From: JALZAI01 sp038212215
GTDB lineage: Bacteria > Actinomycetota > Actinomycetes > Mycobacteriales > Jatrophihabitantaceae
Direction: 5' to 3'
Assembly (NCBI GenBank): GCA_038212215.1
Contig: JBBQUT010000022.1
Span: forward strand, 15,567-79,566
Length of the DNA: 64,000 bases
Of the stretch, positions 52,975 through 61,550 are shown in pieces (within the stretch, counting starts at the first letter, position 1; every line of letters begins with the position of its first letter). Both the position numbers and the translations under genes were made by a program. The notes below the pieces were generated by a model. The model had not been told where the DNA came from, ran no database searches, and worked only from the letters and a program-made list of their open reading frames with translations.

Positions 52975-53943
52975 GTGCGGCGCACCACGGGCTGGACGTC
53001 ACGCCTGTGGGCGCTCGCGGTCATGACATGCGTGGCCGCGTCGTGCAGCGGCGCAGGATCCACGGCGAGCTCGTCGAGTCCGCTGTCGGCGCGAATCGTG
53101 TCCGTCACGCCCGTGAGGGGACGCCTGCAGGACATCGTCGTCCACTCGCCCGCGGTGCGTCGTGACGTCCGGGTACGCGTACTGCTGCCGAGCGCGTACG
53201 CCAACCACCGCGCGCGCCGCTGGCCGGTGCTGTACCTGCTGCACGGCTGCTGCGACACCCAGCTGAGCTGGATGCGGTCCACGGACATCGAGCGGCTGTC
53301 CCGGTCGCTGCCCGCGCTGGTCGTGATGCCCGACGGCGGCCCGGTCGGCTTCTACTCCGATTGGTTGCACGGCCCCGGCTGGGAAACCTTCCACACCGCC
53401 GAGCTCCCGCGAGTGCTCGCCGCCCGCTACCGCACGAGCGGACCCGCCGTGATCGCCGGTGTCTCGATGGGCGGGCTCGGCGCGCTCGACTACGCCGCGC
53501 GCCATCCCGGCATGTTTAGCGCCGCAGCGTCGTTCAGCGGCATCGTTGACACCCGGCTGTCCGACGGCGAATCCGAAGCGTACGTCAAGCTCGTCTCCTC
53601 CCAGGGCGCCGACCCGAATGCGCTGTGGGGCGACCCGATCAGCGACGCGGAAGTGTGGCGCGCGCACAACCCCTACGACCTTGCGCCGCGGTTGAAGGGC
53701 GTCGCCCTGTTCGTGTCCGCGGGCAACGGCCAGCCCGGCCCGCTCGACCGGGCGGGCTCCGCCGCCGACCCGACCGAAGCGTCAATCGGCGACGAGAACG
53801 CGGCGTTCGCTCATCGGCTGAGAGCGCTCGGACTGCACGCGAGCATCGACCTCTACGGGCCGGGAACACACAACTGGGTGTACTGGCAGCGCGAACTGAA
53901 CCGCGCCTGGCCGCTGATCACCCGAGCGCTCGGACGGCGGTGA
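52975..53943 (+). CDS. Secreted lipoprotein esterase (antigen-85/esterase D-like alpha/beta hydrolase)
   Basis: A 322-residue protein if started at GTG 52975, which follows GGGAG by five bases; ATG 52954 and 52963 are alternatives. The N-terminus RRTTGWTSRLWALAVMTCVAASC gives a lipoprotein signal with lipidated Cys24. The domain has VLYLLHGCCDTQLSWM (oxyanion), nucleophile in AGVSMGGLGALDYA, an acid probably in the loop after FVSAGNGQ, and His in GTHNWVYWQREL, all typical of the esterase family that includes mycolyltransferases and feruloyl esterases. Divergent from the MocR gene. Confidence 0.87.
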   Translation: MRRTTGWTSRLWALAVMTCVAASCSGAGSTASSSSPLSARIVSVTPVRGRLQDIVVHSPAVRRDVRVRVLLPSAYANHRARRWPVLYLLHGCCDTQLSWMRSTDIERLSRSLPALVVMPDGGPVGFYSDWLHGPGWETFHTAELPRVLAARYRTSGPAVIAGVSMGGLGALDYAARHPGMFSAAASFSGIVDTRLSDGESEAYVKLVSSQGADPNALWGDPISDAEVWRAHNPYDLAPRLKGVALFVSAGNGQPGPLDRAGSAADPTEASIGDENAAFAHRLRALGLHASIDLYGPGTHNWVYWQRELNRAWPLITRALGRR

Positions 53944-54066
53944 CGGCCACGCGACCGCTGGCCTCCGCATGCGGCAGGACGGGCGGCCCGGCCCTGAGCG
54001 CGCCGCCGCTCTCGACGGATGGTCATGGCTGATGACATCAGGCATAGCTGGACGAGGACGATGACA

Positions 54067-55680
54067 ATGACCGCCGCGGACACCGAAGCCGCAGCCGGGC
54101 GACGGCGCTGGGTCGGGCTGGCGGTCCTGTGCCTGCCCACGTTCCTCGTCGCCATGGATTTCTCTGTGCTCTACCTGGCTGTTCCGCACTTGAGCGCCGA
54201 CCTGGCGCCGAGCGGTACCCAGCAGCTGTGGATTGTGGACGTCTACGGACTGCTGGTTGCTGGCTTCCTGGTCACCATGGGCACAGTCGGTGACCGGATC
54301 GGCCGGAAGAGGTTGTTACTCGTTGGCGGCGGCGCGTTCGGCATCGCTTCGGTCGCGGCGGCGTTCTCCACGAGCGCGGGAATGCTCATCGCCAGCCGCG
54401 CGGTGCTCGGCGTGGCAGGTGCTGCGATGATGCCGTCCGTGCTGGCCCTGGTCACCGGTTCGTTCAGCGATCAGAAGCGACGCAGCCGTGCCCTCGCCGC
54501 GTATCTGGCCTGCTTCATGAGCGGGATGACGCTTGGCCCGCTCGTCGGTGGCGTGCTACTCGAGTATTTCTGGTGGGGCTCGGTCTTCCTGGTGGCCGTG
54601 CCGGGAATCGTGCTGCTGCTGGTGTTCGGTCCCTCGTTGCTACCCGAGCAGAAGGCACCACAGGCCGGCAAGCTCGACCCATTCAGTGTGGTGCTGTCCC
54701 TGGCCGTGATCTTGCCCTTCGTCTACGGGCTCAAAGCATTGGCTCGCAACGGCTGGCAGTGGCTACCCGCCATAGCGCTGATGTTCGGCATCGCGTCAGG
54801 AGTGGTGTTCGTCCAGCGGCAGCGGCACCTGCCGCACCCGCTGCTGGACCTGCGCATGTTCGGCAACCGCACCTTCAGCGCCGCGCTGACCTTGTTCTTC
54901 GTGACCGCCACGGTCGGGGCCGGAACCCTGCTGCTCGTCACGCTGTACCTACAGGACGTCACCGGCGACACTCCGCTGAGAGCGGGCCTGCTGCTGGTAG
55001 TGCCCAACGTCTTGATGATCGTCGGCAACCTGAGCACCCCGTCGGTGGCGAACTGGATCCGTCCGGCATACCTGATCGCAGGCGGGCTGATCGTGGCCGG
55101 TGTCGGTTACCTGATCTTCACGTTGGCCGGCTCGACGTCCGGCCCCGAGACGATCTTCATAGCGATGTGTGTGGTGATGCTCGGCACCGCGCCGCTGGCC
55201 GCGCTGTGCAACCACCTCGCCATGGCGGCCGTCCCGCCGGAGAAAGCCGGTTCCGGGGCCTCGATCGTGCAGACGACCACGGAACTCGGGCTCGGGCTCG
55301 GAATCGCTGCGCTCGCCACGCTCGGCACCTCGGTGTACCGCAGCAACGTCGAGGGCGCGCTCGCCACGCTGCCACCAGATGTCGCCGACGCCGCCCGGGA
55401 GAACATCGACCGGGCGGTCGACGCGGCCGCACACCTGCCCGCCGGGCAGGGCGCCTACCTCTTGAGCGCGGCCCGCGACGCGTTCACCACGGGTATCCAT
55501 GTCGTGGGCGTCGTCAGCGCCATCTTCTACGCCTGCCTGGCCGTGCTGGCCGTAAGGGCGTTCCGGCACGTGCAGAACGCGAACGGCGACGAGGACGACA
55601 CAATGAACGAGGACGACACAATGAACGAGGACACAGCAGCCAGACCGCAAGCCAGGACCGCGGCGGCCGCCGAGGCTTGA
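54067..55680 (+). CDS. MFS drug exporter, DHA2 (14-helix) family
   Basis: A 537-residue protein; ATG 54067 is nine bases after GAGG (ATG 54061 is closer and less well spaced). Fourteen hydrophobic helices; FLVAMDFSVLYLAVPHLS in helix 1, WIVDVYGLLVAGFLVTMGTVGDRIGRKR (motif A), and SRAVLGVAGAAMMPSVLAL (motif B/C region). The C-terminal tail contains a tandem 18-bp repeat encoding EDDTMN twice. The SRPBCC-methyltransferase gene starts 26 bases downstream, suggesting co-transcription of resistance and modification functions. Confidence 0.9.
   Translation: MTAADTEAAAGRRRWVGLAVLCLPTFLVAMDFSVLYLAVPHLSADLAPSGTQQLWIVDVYGLLVAGFLVTMGTVGDRIGRKRLLLVGGGAFGIASVAAAFSTSAGMLIASRAVLGVAGAAMMPSVLALVTGSFSDQKRRSRALAAYLACFMSGMTLGPLVGGVLLEYFWWGSVFLVAVPGIVLLLVFGPSLLPEQKAPQAGKLDPFSVVLSLAVILPFVYGLKALARNGWQWLPAIALMFGIASGVVFVQRQRHLPHPLLDLRMFGNRTFSAALTLFFVTATVGAGTLLLVTLYLQDVTGDTPLRAGLLLVVPNVLMIVGNLSTPSVANWIRPAYLIAGGLIVAGVGYLIFTLAGSTSGPETIFIAMCVVMLGTAPLAALCNHLAMAAVPPEKAGSGASIVQTTTELGLGLGIAALATLGTSVYRSNVEGALATLPPDVADAARENIDRAVDAAAHLPAGQGAYLLSAARDAFTTGIHVVGVVSAIFYACLAVLAVRAFRHVQNANGDEDDTMNEDDTMNEDTAARPQARTAAAAEA
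55591..55626 (+). repeat. Two tandem 18-bp repeats in the exporter C-terminus
   Basis: GAGGACGACACAATGAAC occurs twice in direct succession and is followed by a partial third copy (GAGGACAC). Each unit carries GAGG and an ATG in the exporter frame and encodes EDDTMN. Confidence 0.85.
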
Positions 55681-55706
55681 CCCGGGCAGCAGTAGAGGAA
55701 TCGAGC

Positions 55707-57095
55707 ATGGGCGCTGACAACAGGTCGCTCACCACGGCCGACACCCTGACCGCGACGCGGCGCATTCTGGCGCCCCCTGAGACGGTATTCGCCGTGCTCG
55801 CCGATCCCAGGACGCACGCCGACATCCACGGCACCGACCGAGTCGACGAGGCGGTGGACGCAGGGCGGATCGGCCGGGTCGAAGGGGCATTGGACACCGA
55901 GCGCGTCACCGGTGCCGGACAGCGCTTCCGGATGGCGATGTACCACGAGCAGCATCCGAACAAGACCTACGAGACCATCAACGAAGTCCTCACCTACCAG
56001 CCGTCGTCGGCCCTCGCCTGGCGCACGGGATACCTCGACGACCACGGCGTGGCCCAATTCGGCGGGTGGCTCTGGCAATACGACCTCGCACCCGCCGACG
56101 GGAACGCGACCGACATCACCCTGACCTACGACTGGTCCGGTGCCACCCAGCAAGCGCGCGACATCATTGACTTTCCGCCTTTTGGTCCCGACCACCTACG
56201 CAACTCGCTGGCCCATCTCGTCGACGTCGTCCGCGCTACGAACGACAGTGTGGGGAGCGCCGCGGAGGCTCGCCCTATCGACTGGAGCGGTCCGACCGCA
56301 CGATTCTGGGCCGACCATGACGACCGGTACGACGATCTGCTCGCGGGGCACGGGGACGCGCTGTTCGCTGCTGCAGCGCCTGTGCCAGGCGAACACGTCC
56401 TCGACATTGGCTGTGGCTGCGGCAGCACAACGTTGCGCGCGGCGGCGGCTGTCGCGTCCGGCGCGGGCAGCGCGCTCGGCGTCGACATCTCGCAAGCGAT
56501 GATCGATAAGGCTCGCTCCCGTGCAACGGAGTCGGGCACCGGTCATGCCCGGTTTCAGGTTGGTGACCTTCAGACGGCCGACCTGGGTCGCGCTACCTTC
56601 GATCTCGCCATCAGCCGTTTTGGCGTGATGTTCTTCGGTGATCACGCAGCTGCGTTCGCGAACGTCCGCTCCGCGATGCGGCCAGGTGGGCGGCTCGCCT
56701 TCGTCTGCTGGGCTGAACGGGCCCGCAACGAACACTGGACGGTGCCCTTCGATGCGCTCGCACCGCACCTAGGGCTCCCGCGTCTGGTCGCTCGACCGAA
56801 TGGTCCCTTCGCACTAGCTGACCCCGCGTATGTGGAGATGACCCTCGCCCGCGCCGGATGGAGGGACGTCGTGGTCAGCGAGCTGCGCGAGCCGTTGCGC
56901 GTGGGCAGCGATGCAGACGACGCCGTCGCCTTCGAGATCTCTGATCCCGAGACCGCTGAGGATCTCGCTTCGGCCGGGCCTGCTGCCGCTGCCCGGGCAC
57001 TCGCTGATCTGCGGGCGGCATTCGCTGCACGGGAGCGTCCGGACGGCGTGTGGCTCGCGGCAGCCGCCTGGCTCGTGAGCGCCGTAGCAGACTGA
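55707..57095 (+). CDS. Fusion of SRPBCC domain and SAM-dependent methyltransferase
   Basis: A 462-residue protein from ATG 55707. Residues about 15-180 are an SRPBCC (polyketide cyclase-like) domain: ATRRILAPPETVFAVLADPRTHADIHG, then YETINEVLTYQPSSALAWRTGY and LAHLVDVVRATND. A class I methyltransferase follows from about 195: DWSGPTARFWADHDDRYDD, motif I HVLDIGCGCGSTTL near 231, and later FDLAISRFGVMFF and MRPGGRLAFVCW. Both parts normally occur as separate proteins. The fusion is seamless with no stop or start at the junction. A hydrophobic-ligand-binding domain tethered to a methyltransferase could methylate a small lipophilic molecule, perhaps the exporter's substrate. Confidence 0.85.
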   Translation: MGADNRSLTTADTLTATRRILAPPETVFAVLADPRTHADIHGTDRVDEAVDAGRIGRVEGALDTERVTGAGQRFRMAMYHEQHPNKTYETINEVLTYQPSSALAWRTGYLDDHGVAQFGGWLWQYDLAPADGNATDITLTYDWSGATQQARDIIDFPPFGPDHLRNSLAHLVDVVRATNDSVGSAAEARPIDWSGPTARFWADHDDRYDDLLAGHGDALFAAAAPVPGEHVLDIGCGCGSTTLRAAAAVASGAGSALGVDISQAMIDKARSRATESGTGHARFQVGDLQTADLGRATFDLAISRFGVMFFGDHAAAFANVRSAMRPGGRLAFVCWAERARNEHWTVPFDALAPHLGLPRLVARPNGPFALADPAYVEMTLARAGWRDVVVSELREPLRVGSDADDAVAFEISDPETAEDLASAGPAAAARALADLRAAFAARERPDGVWLAAAAWLVSAVAD

Positions 57096-57162
57096 CCAGT
57101 CGGTCTCAGAGCAACGTTCGATTTAGCGTCGCGGAGCGCTCACAATCCGTGGTTTTCGAGGT

Positions 57163-57217
57163 GGTTGAGCTTTCCGCGATTCAACAGCCCCTCGGCGTTC
57201 GGCCGCCTGCTGGCTGA
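57163..57217 (+). pseudogene. 55-bp fragment matching the GH15 gene start
   Basis: 52 of 55 bases equal 34854-34908 inside the GH15 gene. The conceptual translation LSFPRFNSPSAFGRLLAD matches LSFPRFDSPSVFGRLLGD. It sits between the methyltransferase stop and the phosphoesterase stop, and nothing else of GH15 is present around it. It is a relic of a second GH15 gene or a short duplicated piece. Confidence 0.85.
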
Positions 57218-57220
57218 CGG

Positions 57221-58864
57221 TCAATCGTCGTGGCCCACCCGCAGCACGTTGTGCAGATCGGCCACCGCCGCGTCACGCGAGCTCAGCGGGGCCAGGCCCA
57301 GACTGCGCTCGATGGTGGCCAGGATCGACGTCGTGTCGTAGGACGTGTGGTCGACGCCTGAGCGCCGCAGCCCCCGGCTCACGATTAGGGCCGGGATGCG
57401 CGTACCCGGACCCCACTGGTCGTGCGGACCCGAAGTCGGGCTACCAGCCCCGGGCGGCGGAACGTGATCCCACTGGCCGCCGAACTCGTCGTAGGTGACC
57501 ACCACGAGCGTGTCGCGCGACTGCGGACCGGACATGATCGTCTTGAGGAGATCAACCAGGTGGTCGCTGCCGTCAGGCTCGCTCGCGTAGCCGGGGTGCT
57601 CGTTCTCGGCGCCGTAGGGCTTGACGAAGCTGACGGTCGGCAGCGTGCCGTGCTTGGCCGAATCGATGAAGTCCACCTCGTCCTTGAGGTGGGCGCGGCC
57701 CGGCTGGCCCGGCGCATAGTTGGCGAAGTAGTTCAGTGGCTGGTGGTGGTACTGGAACAGCGGGCCGGGGTGTCCCGCGACTGCGTCGTTCCAGCCGCCG
57801 GAGTACCAGTTCCACGGCACGCTTTTCGCGCTGAGCTCATCGCCGATGTTCGGGTACACGGTGTCGTCGATCAAGGGGAGCTTGGCGCCGCTACCGAACG
57901 GTGGGTTCGACGGCTGCATGGTGTTGACCCCGAAGTCGCCACAAGCGACGGCCGGGTCGGCGGCCGGGCCGCAGGCCTGGGTCAGCTGGGCGTCATTCAC
58001 TGTCGTGGCCGGGTGGTACAGGGGGTAGGTCGAGTTGGGGAACCCGTTGGCATCGACGACCGAGTGCAGACCGGCGTTGGCGCCGCCGGGGCCGGCCGAG
58101 GTGTCGAGCGGCGTGCGCGCCGCTACGAGCCACTGGTGGTTCAGGAACGACCCACCGAAGGCCGATTGGAAGAAGTGGTCGGCGATCACGTAGTCAGGGG
58201 CGTGCCGAGCGTGCAGGTAGTCATAGATCGGCAACTTCCTGGTGTCGTAGTGGCCCATCGTGAGGCCAACCGCGTCGCTGCCGGTGGTGTAGCGGTTCTG
58301 CTTGCCGCCGTTGATCTGGTATTGCTCCTGGTAGAACCGGTGCACCAGGTCACGGGTGCAGCCGCCGGGCAGCGCGCCCGGGCTGTCCTTGAGCACGCCG
58401 CTCGGCGCGAAGACGCCGGGAGGGGGGCAAGTCTTGTCGGTCGGTGCGATGTAGTCGTCGATCGTGAATGGATCGTTGGTGAAGTGGCTGCCTGCAACAC
58501 CATGTGCCGAGTCGACGCACGTATTGGTCAGTGGGCCGGGCGGCGTATTGAGGGCAGTGGTGAGGTTGACGTCGTTCTGGAGCAGGCAGCCGTAGGCGTC
58601 GCCGTTCTGGGCAACCTGGGTGGTGTGTACCTGATCGGCCTTGGACAGACCGTTGACGCGCTGCCCGCCGACCGAGCCCCAAGTCCCGTATAGATTGTCG
58701 AAGCTGTGGTTCTCCTCGTAGATCACCACGAGGTGCTTGTAGTGCCCGAGGACCGACGGCCCCCCGCGATCGTGCCGGTCGGGGGAAGCACTGGCGGCGG
58801 CCGTCACTGCACCGACGACCGTCACGGCACTCGCCGCGACCACCAGCAATCTCTTTCCTCGCAT
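57221..58864 (-). CDS. Secreted phosphoesterase (phospholipase C / acid phosphatase family)
   Basis: A 547-residue protein from ATG 58864. Residues 1-27 form a Sec-type signal (MRGKRLLVVAASAVTVVGAV, ending ASAS). The PF04185 phosphoesterase motifs are present: HLVVIYEENHSFDNLYGTWG at the N-terminus, then GSFLNHQWLVAART, VSFVKPYGAENEHPGYAS and VVVTYDEFGGQWDHVPPPG with Asp/His metal or catalytic residues. This family includes non-haemolytic phospholipases C and AcpA-type acid phosphatases; the short length without extra C-terminal domains favours the latter. Cysteines suggest disulfides. Exported. Confidence 0.9.
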   Translation of the reverse strand: MRGKRLLVVAASAVTVVGAVTAAASASPDRHDRGGPSVLGHYKHLVVIYEENHSFDNLYGTWGSVGGQRVNGLSKADQVHTTQVAQNGDAYGCLLQNDVNLTTALNTPPGPLTNTCVDSAHGVAGSHFTNDPFTIDDYIAPTDKTCPPPGVFAPSGVLKDSPGALPGGCTRDLVHRFYQEQYQINGGKQNRYTTGSDAVGLTMGHYDTRKLPIYDYLHARHAPDYVIADHFFQSAFGGSFLNHQWLVAARTPLDTSAGPGGANAGLHSVVDANGFPNSTYPLYHPATTVNDAQLTQACGPAADPAVACGDFGVNTMQPSNPPFGSGAKLPLIDDTVYPNIGDELSAKSVPWNWYSGGWNDAVAGHPGPLFQYHHQPLNYFANYAPGQPGRAHLKDEVDFIDSAKHGTLPTVSFVKPYGAENEHPGYASEPDGSDHLVDLLKTIMSGPQSRDTLVVVTYDEFGGQWDHVPPPGAGSPTSGPHDQWGPGTRIPALIVSRGLRRSGVDHTSYDTTSILATIERSLGLAPLSSRDAAVADLHNVLRVGHDD

Positions 58865-59016
58865 TTGCGCCTCCAGGGTGGATGTCACATCATGGCTATC
58901 CTGCACTCCCCGGCTAGCTACGACAACGGCGCGAGTTGAACAAGACCGTTCGAAAGCACGGCGACGGGCCGACGGTGTTGAGTTGCTGATGCTGATCCAG
59001 ACTGCGAAGTTATCCC

Positions 59017-59395
59017 CTGTACGAGAAGCTCGACGCCTACGCTTTGCAGGATGGCGCACTGGACCTACGACGCGAACCTCGCGCTCGGTCACCGGGTCGA
59101 TGACCGCGACTACGGCGGCGCTGCGCGGATGCTGCTCGCTCCCGGCGTGACGCGCATCAGGCTCCTGAGCAACAGTCCGGACAGGCGTGCTCAGGTGGCC
59201 AGCCTCGGCATCGCGATCACCAAGCAGATTCCTACTAGGCTGCGCCTCGCCGAGGCCAACGCCAGCTACCCGTCCGCGACGGCCGTTCAGGGTGGGCACG
59301 AATCGCTATCGCGGGCTCTCGAGCGGAGCGCTGCTACCCACCAGCGGACTAGCTCGCACTCCCCTGAGCCTGGCATCCGGGTCGCGGGCCCATGA
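59017..59395 (+). pseudogene. C-terminal remnant of ribA (GTP cyclohydrolase II) with frameshift
   Basis: One frame reads LYEKLDAYALQDGALD, the GCHII block that follows the RGIG(L) motif. From 59051 the next frame continues TYDANLALGHRVDDRDYGGAARMLLAPGVTRIRLLSNSPDRRAQVASLGI, the GCHII C-terminus. The shift is within GCACTGGACCTACG. The first two thirds, including the zinc cysteines, are absent. The frame runs on to 59395 and its TGA overlaps the acyltransferase ATG. The rest of 58865-59016 shows nothing else. Confidence 0.75.
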
Positions 59396-60714
59396 CCCCC
59401 GTGCAGGCCAACGCCGTAGCGATTGCGTCCGACGCCGAGCTGGTGTCGCCTGCCGTGGCTCCGGCGCGCAAGCATGCTCCTCCGGCGGCCCGCATCGCGG
59501 GCCTGGACGGGATCCGCGGTCTGGCCGCCCTGTATGTGGTGCTGAACCATATCTTCGAGCGCGCCTGGCCCGGCTTCCCCGCCGATCACGCCCCGTGGTG
59601 GGCGGGTGAGTTCATCTACGGGCGGTTCGCGGTGGTCATGTTCATTGCGCTGTCCGGCTTCTCGCTCGGTCTCGGGCCGGCACGCTCGGGGTGGCGGTTC
59701 GACTCGATCGCCACGTTCGCGCATCGACGGGCGTGGCGCATCCTGCCGCCGTACTGGGCCGCGTTGGCGTTCAGTTTGGTGATGACGTGGTGCGTGCTCG
59801 CGCAGCCGGGTTGGGCGGTGCCGAACGGCAAGTCCGTGCTCGTCTATGGCCTGCTGGTGCAAGACACCATCTCCGTCGGCAGCCCGAACCGCGCGTTCTG
59901 GTCGATCGCCGTCGAGGCCCAGCTCTACATCCTGTTGCCGCTGTTGCTGCTGATCGTCCGGCGGGTGAGCGCCCTCGCGATGGTCGCGCTCGTTGCTGGC
60001 ATCGTTATGACGATCGGCCTGCTAGGGCCACACGTCGCGCTGATGAGCGACACGCTGGTCAAGTTCACCCCTGATCTCGCCGCGCTCTTCGCCGTCGGCG
60101 TGTTGGCGGCCGGGGTTGTGACTGCGGGCGAACGCACCCGATCGCGTCCGTGGGCGGGCTACGCATGGGCGGCCACGATTGCGGTCATCCTGCTCATCTG
60201 GGTCAAGGGTTCGACGTGGTCGAACATCAATCTGTTTTGGGTCGATCTGGCCTGGGCCCCGGCGATCGGCTGCTTGCTTGCGGCCATCGCCACCTCGCGG
60301 CCCCGGCCCGGACCCCTAGTACGTTTCCTAGACACGGGTCCGCTGCGCACCCTCGGGTCGTTCTCCTACAGCCTCTATCTCACCCACCTGCCGATCGTGA
60401 TCGCCGTTTCGTACGGGCTGATACTCGGCCGGATCGCTCCCGGGACACCGACCTTCCTCGTGCTGTCTGCGATTCTGCTGCCGACGACGATGTGCTTCGC
60501 GCGACTGTTCGCGGTCGTGTTCGAACTCCCGTTCCAGCGGTACCGGGGGCGGATTCCTTTGCAGCAGGCGACGGCAGCCCTGCTGCAAAGGGTTAGGCCG
60601 GCAAGCGCCCGACTAGGTCGAGCCGGTGCGGGATATAGACCAGCTCACCGCAGGCCAAGCGTTCTCGCTCGGCTACCCATTCGGGCAGCTCGAGGGGCTC
60701 CCCGCGAGCCTTGA
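59392..60714 (+). CDS. Acyltransferase 3 family membrane O-acyltransferase (OafA-like)
   Basis: A 440-residue protein from ATG 59392. About ten hydrophobic helices; IAGLDGIRGLAALYVVLNHIFE at the start, with the conserved Arg and His of the family, then RRAWRILPPYWAALAFSL and RAFWSIAVEAQLYILLPLLLLI, and GSFSYSLYLTHLPIVIAV near the end. It would transfer acetyl or other acyl groups to cell-envelope sugars. The last 50 residues, after FELPFQRYRG, are Arg/Ala-rich and run antisense over a fragment of another gene, so the native C-terminus may have been replaced. The start overlaps the ribA-remnant stop. Confidence 0.85.
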   Translation: MTPVQANAVAIASDAELVSPAVAPARKHAPPAARIAGLDGIRGLAALYVVLNHIFERAWPGFPADHAPWWAGEFIYGRFAVVMFIALSGFSLGLGPARSGWRFDSIATFAHRRAWRILPPYWAALAFSLVMTWCVLAQPGWAVPNGKSVLVYGLLVQDTISVGSPNRAFWSIAVEAQLYILLPLLLLIVRRVSALAMVALVAGIVMTIGLLGPHVALMSDTLVKFTPDLAALFAVGVLAAGVVTAGERTRSRPWAGYAWAATIAVILLIWVKGSTWSNINLFWVDLAWAPAIGCLLAAIATSRPRPGPLVRFLDTGPLRTLGSFSYSLYLTHLPIVIAVSYGLILGRIAPGTPTFLVLSAILLPTTMCFARLFAVVFELPFQRYRGRIPLQQATAALLQRVRPASARLGRAGAGYRPAHRRPSVLARLPIRAARGAPREP

Positions 60715-60740
60715 GCGCGTCCGCGATCGTCCGCAGGATG
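60593..60740 (-). pseudogene. C-terminal fragment of an unidentified minus-strand gene
   Basis: Reading minus, ILRTIADALKARGEPLELPEWVAERERLACGELVYIPHRLDLVGRLPA then TAA. It is highly protein-like but not a family I can name. It breaks off at about 60740 where the plus-strand methyltransferase sequence begins. It overlaps the odd C-terminal tail of the acyltransferase. Confidence 0.45.
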
Positions 60741-60779
60741 CTGGGAGGAACTGAAGCTCGTCGCGCGGCTACGCCGCCC

Positions 60780-61371
60780 CCGCGGGTCCTCGCGGAGCAA
60801 GTTCGCTATTACGGCAGGCGTGCCGCCGAGTACGACGCGACGGCCTATTGGGATGTGGCGACGGCCACTGGTCGCGTCGAACGTCTCGTTGAGCAGATGA
60901 AGCCCAGCGGCACCGTTCTTGAGATCGCGAGCGGGACCGGCATGTGGACTGCGGGTCTCGCGCGGCGCGCGTCCACTCTCACGGCAGTCGACGCGGCGCA
61001 CGAGACGATCGAGATCGCTCGCGCGCGTCACGCTGTCCAACGTCACGTTCGAGGTGGCCGAGGTGTTCACGTGGACCACCCCGCAACGCTTCGACGTCAT
61101 CTTCTTTTCGGCGTGGCTGTCCCACGTGCCAGCGAGCCGGTTCGACCAGTTCTGGGCGTTACTGCGACCCATGCTGACCGACCGGGGGCGCGTGCTGTTC
61201 ATTGACGAGCACATCAACGAACTCGACAAGGAGTCGTACGCCGCGTGTGAGAGCGAGATGACCGAACGGACGCTCCTTGACGGCAGCCAATTCCACATCG
61301 TCAAGAACTTCGTCGATCCAGACCAACTCACCGCCCGGCGCTGGCCCAGCGGGAAAAGGGGCGGACAGTGA
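60780..61371 (+). pseudogene. SAM-dependent methyltransferase gene with frameshift, lacking start
   Basis: The first part reads VRYYGRRAAEYDATAYWD, then RVERLVEQMKPSGTVLEIASGTGMWTAGLARRASTLTAVDAAHETIEIAR (motif I LEIASGTGMW). Near 61030 the frame changes and continues NVTFEVAEVFTWTTPQRFDVIFFSAWLSHVP, then RFDQFWALLRPML and FIDEHINELDKESYAA. The normal start is missing upstream (only a TTG at 60711 is open). After LTAR the C-terminus is lost and replaced by an unrelated end at 61371. Confidence 0.75.
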
Positions 61372-61550
61372 AGCTGAAGGCGCTTACCCTTCGCGCGTGG
61401 AACTCCGCCCGGAACGGCCGGCCGACGCGAGCGCGGTGCGCAGCCTGTACCTGGCGACATTCGGCGACCGCGGGCGGGTCGTGGCCGACCTCGTGGACGA
61501 CCTGCGTCTGAATCGCCCCGGCGAGTCCGGAGACTCGACTTTGATTGAAC

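Noticed and set aside
51405..53288. Upstream extension of the MocR frame to 53288
   Set aside because: The extra 161 codons are antisense to the esterase and unlike GntR/MocR N-termini; ATG 52805 fits the family.
57422..58693. 423-codon plus-strand frame opposite the phosphoesterase
   Set aside because: Valine/arginine-rich shadow without motifs; the minus strand encodes a signal peptide and PF04185 motifs.
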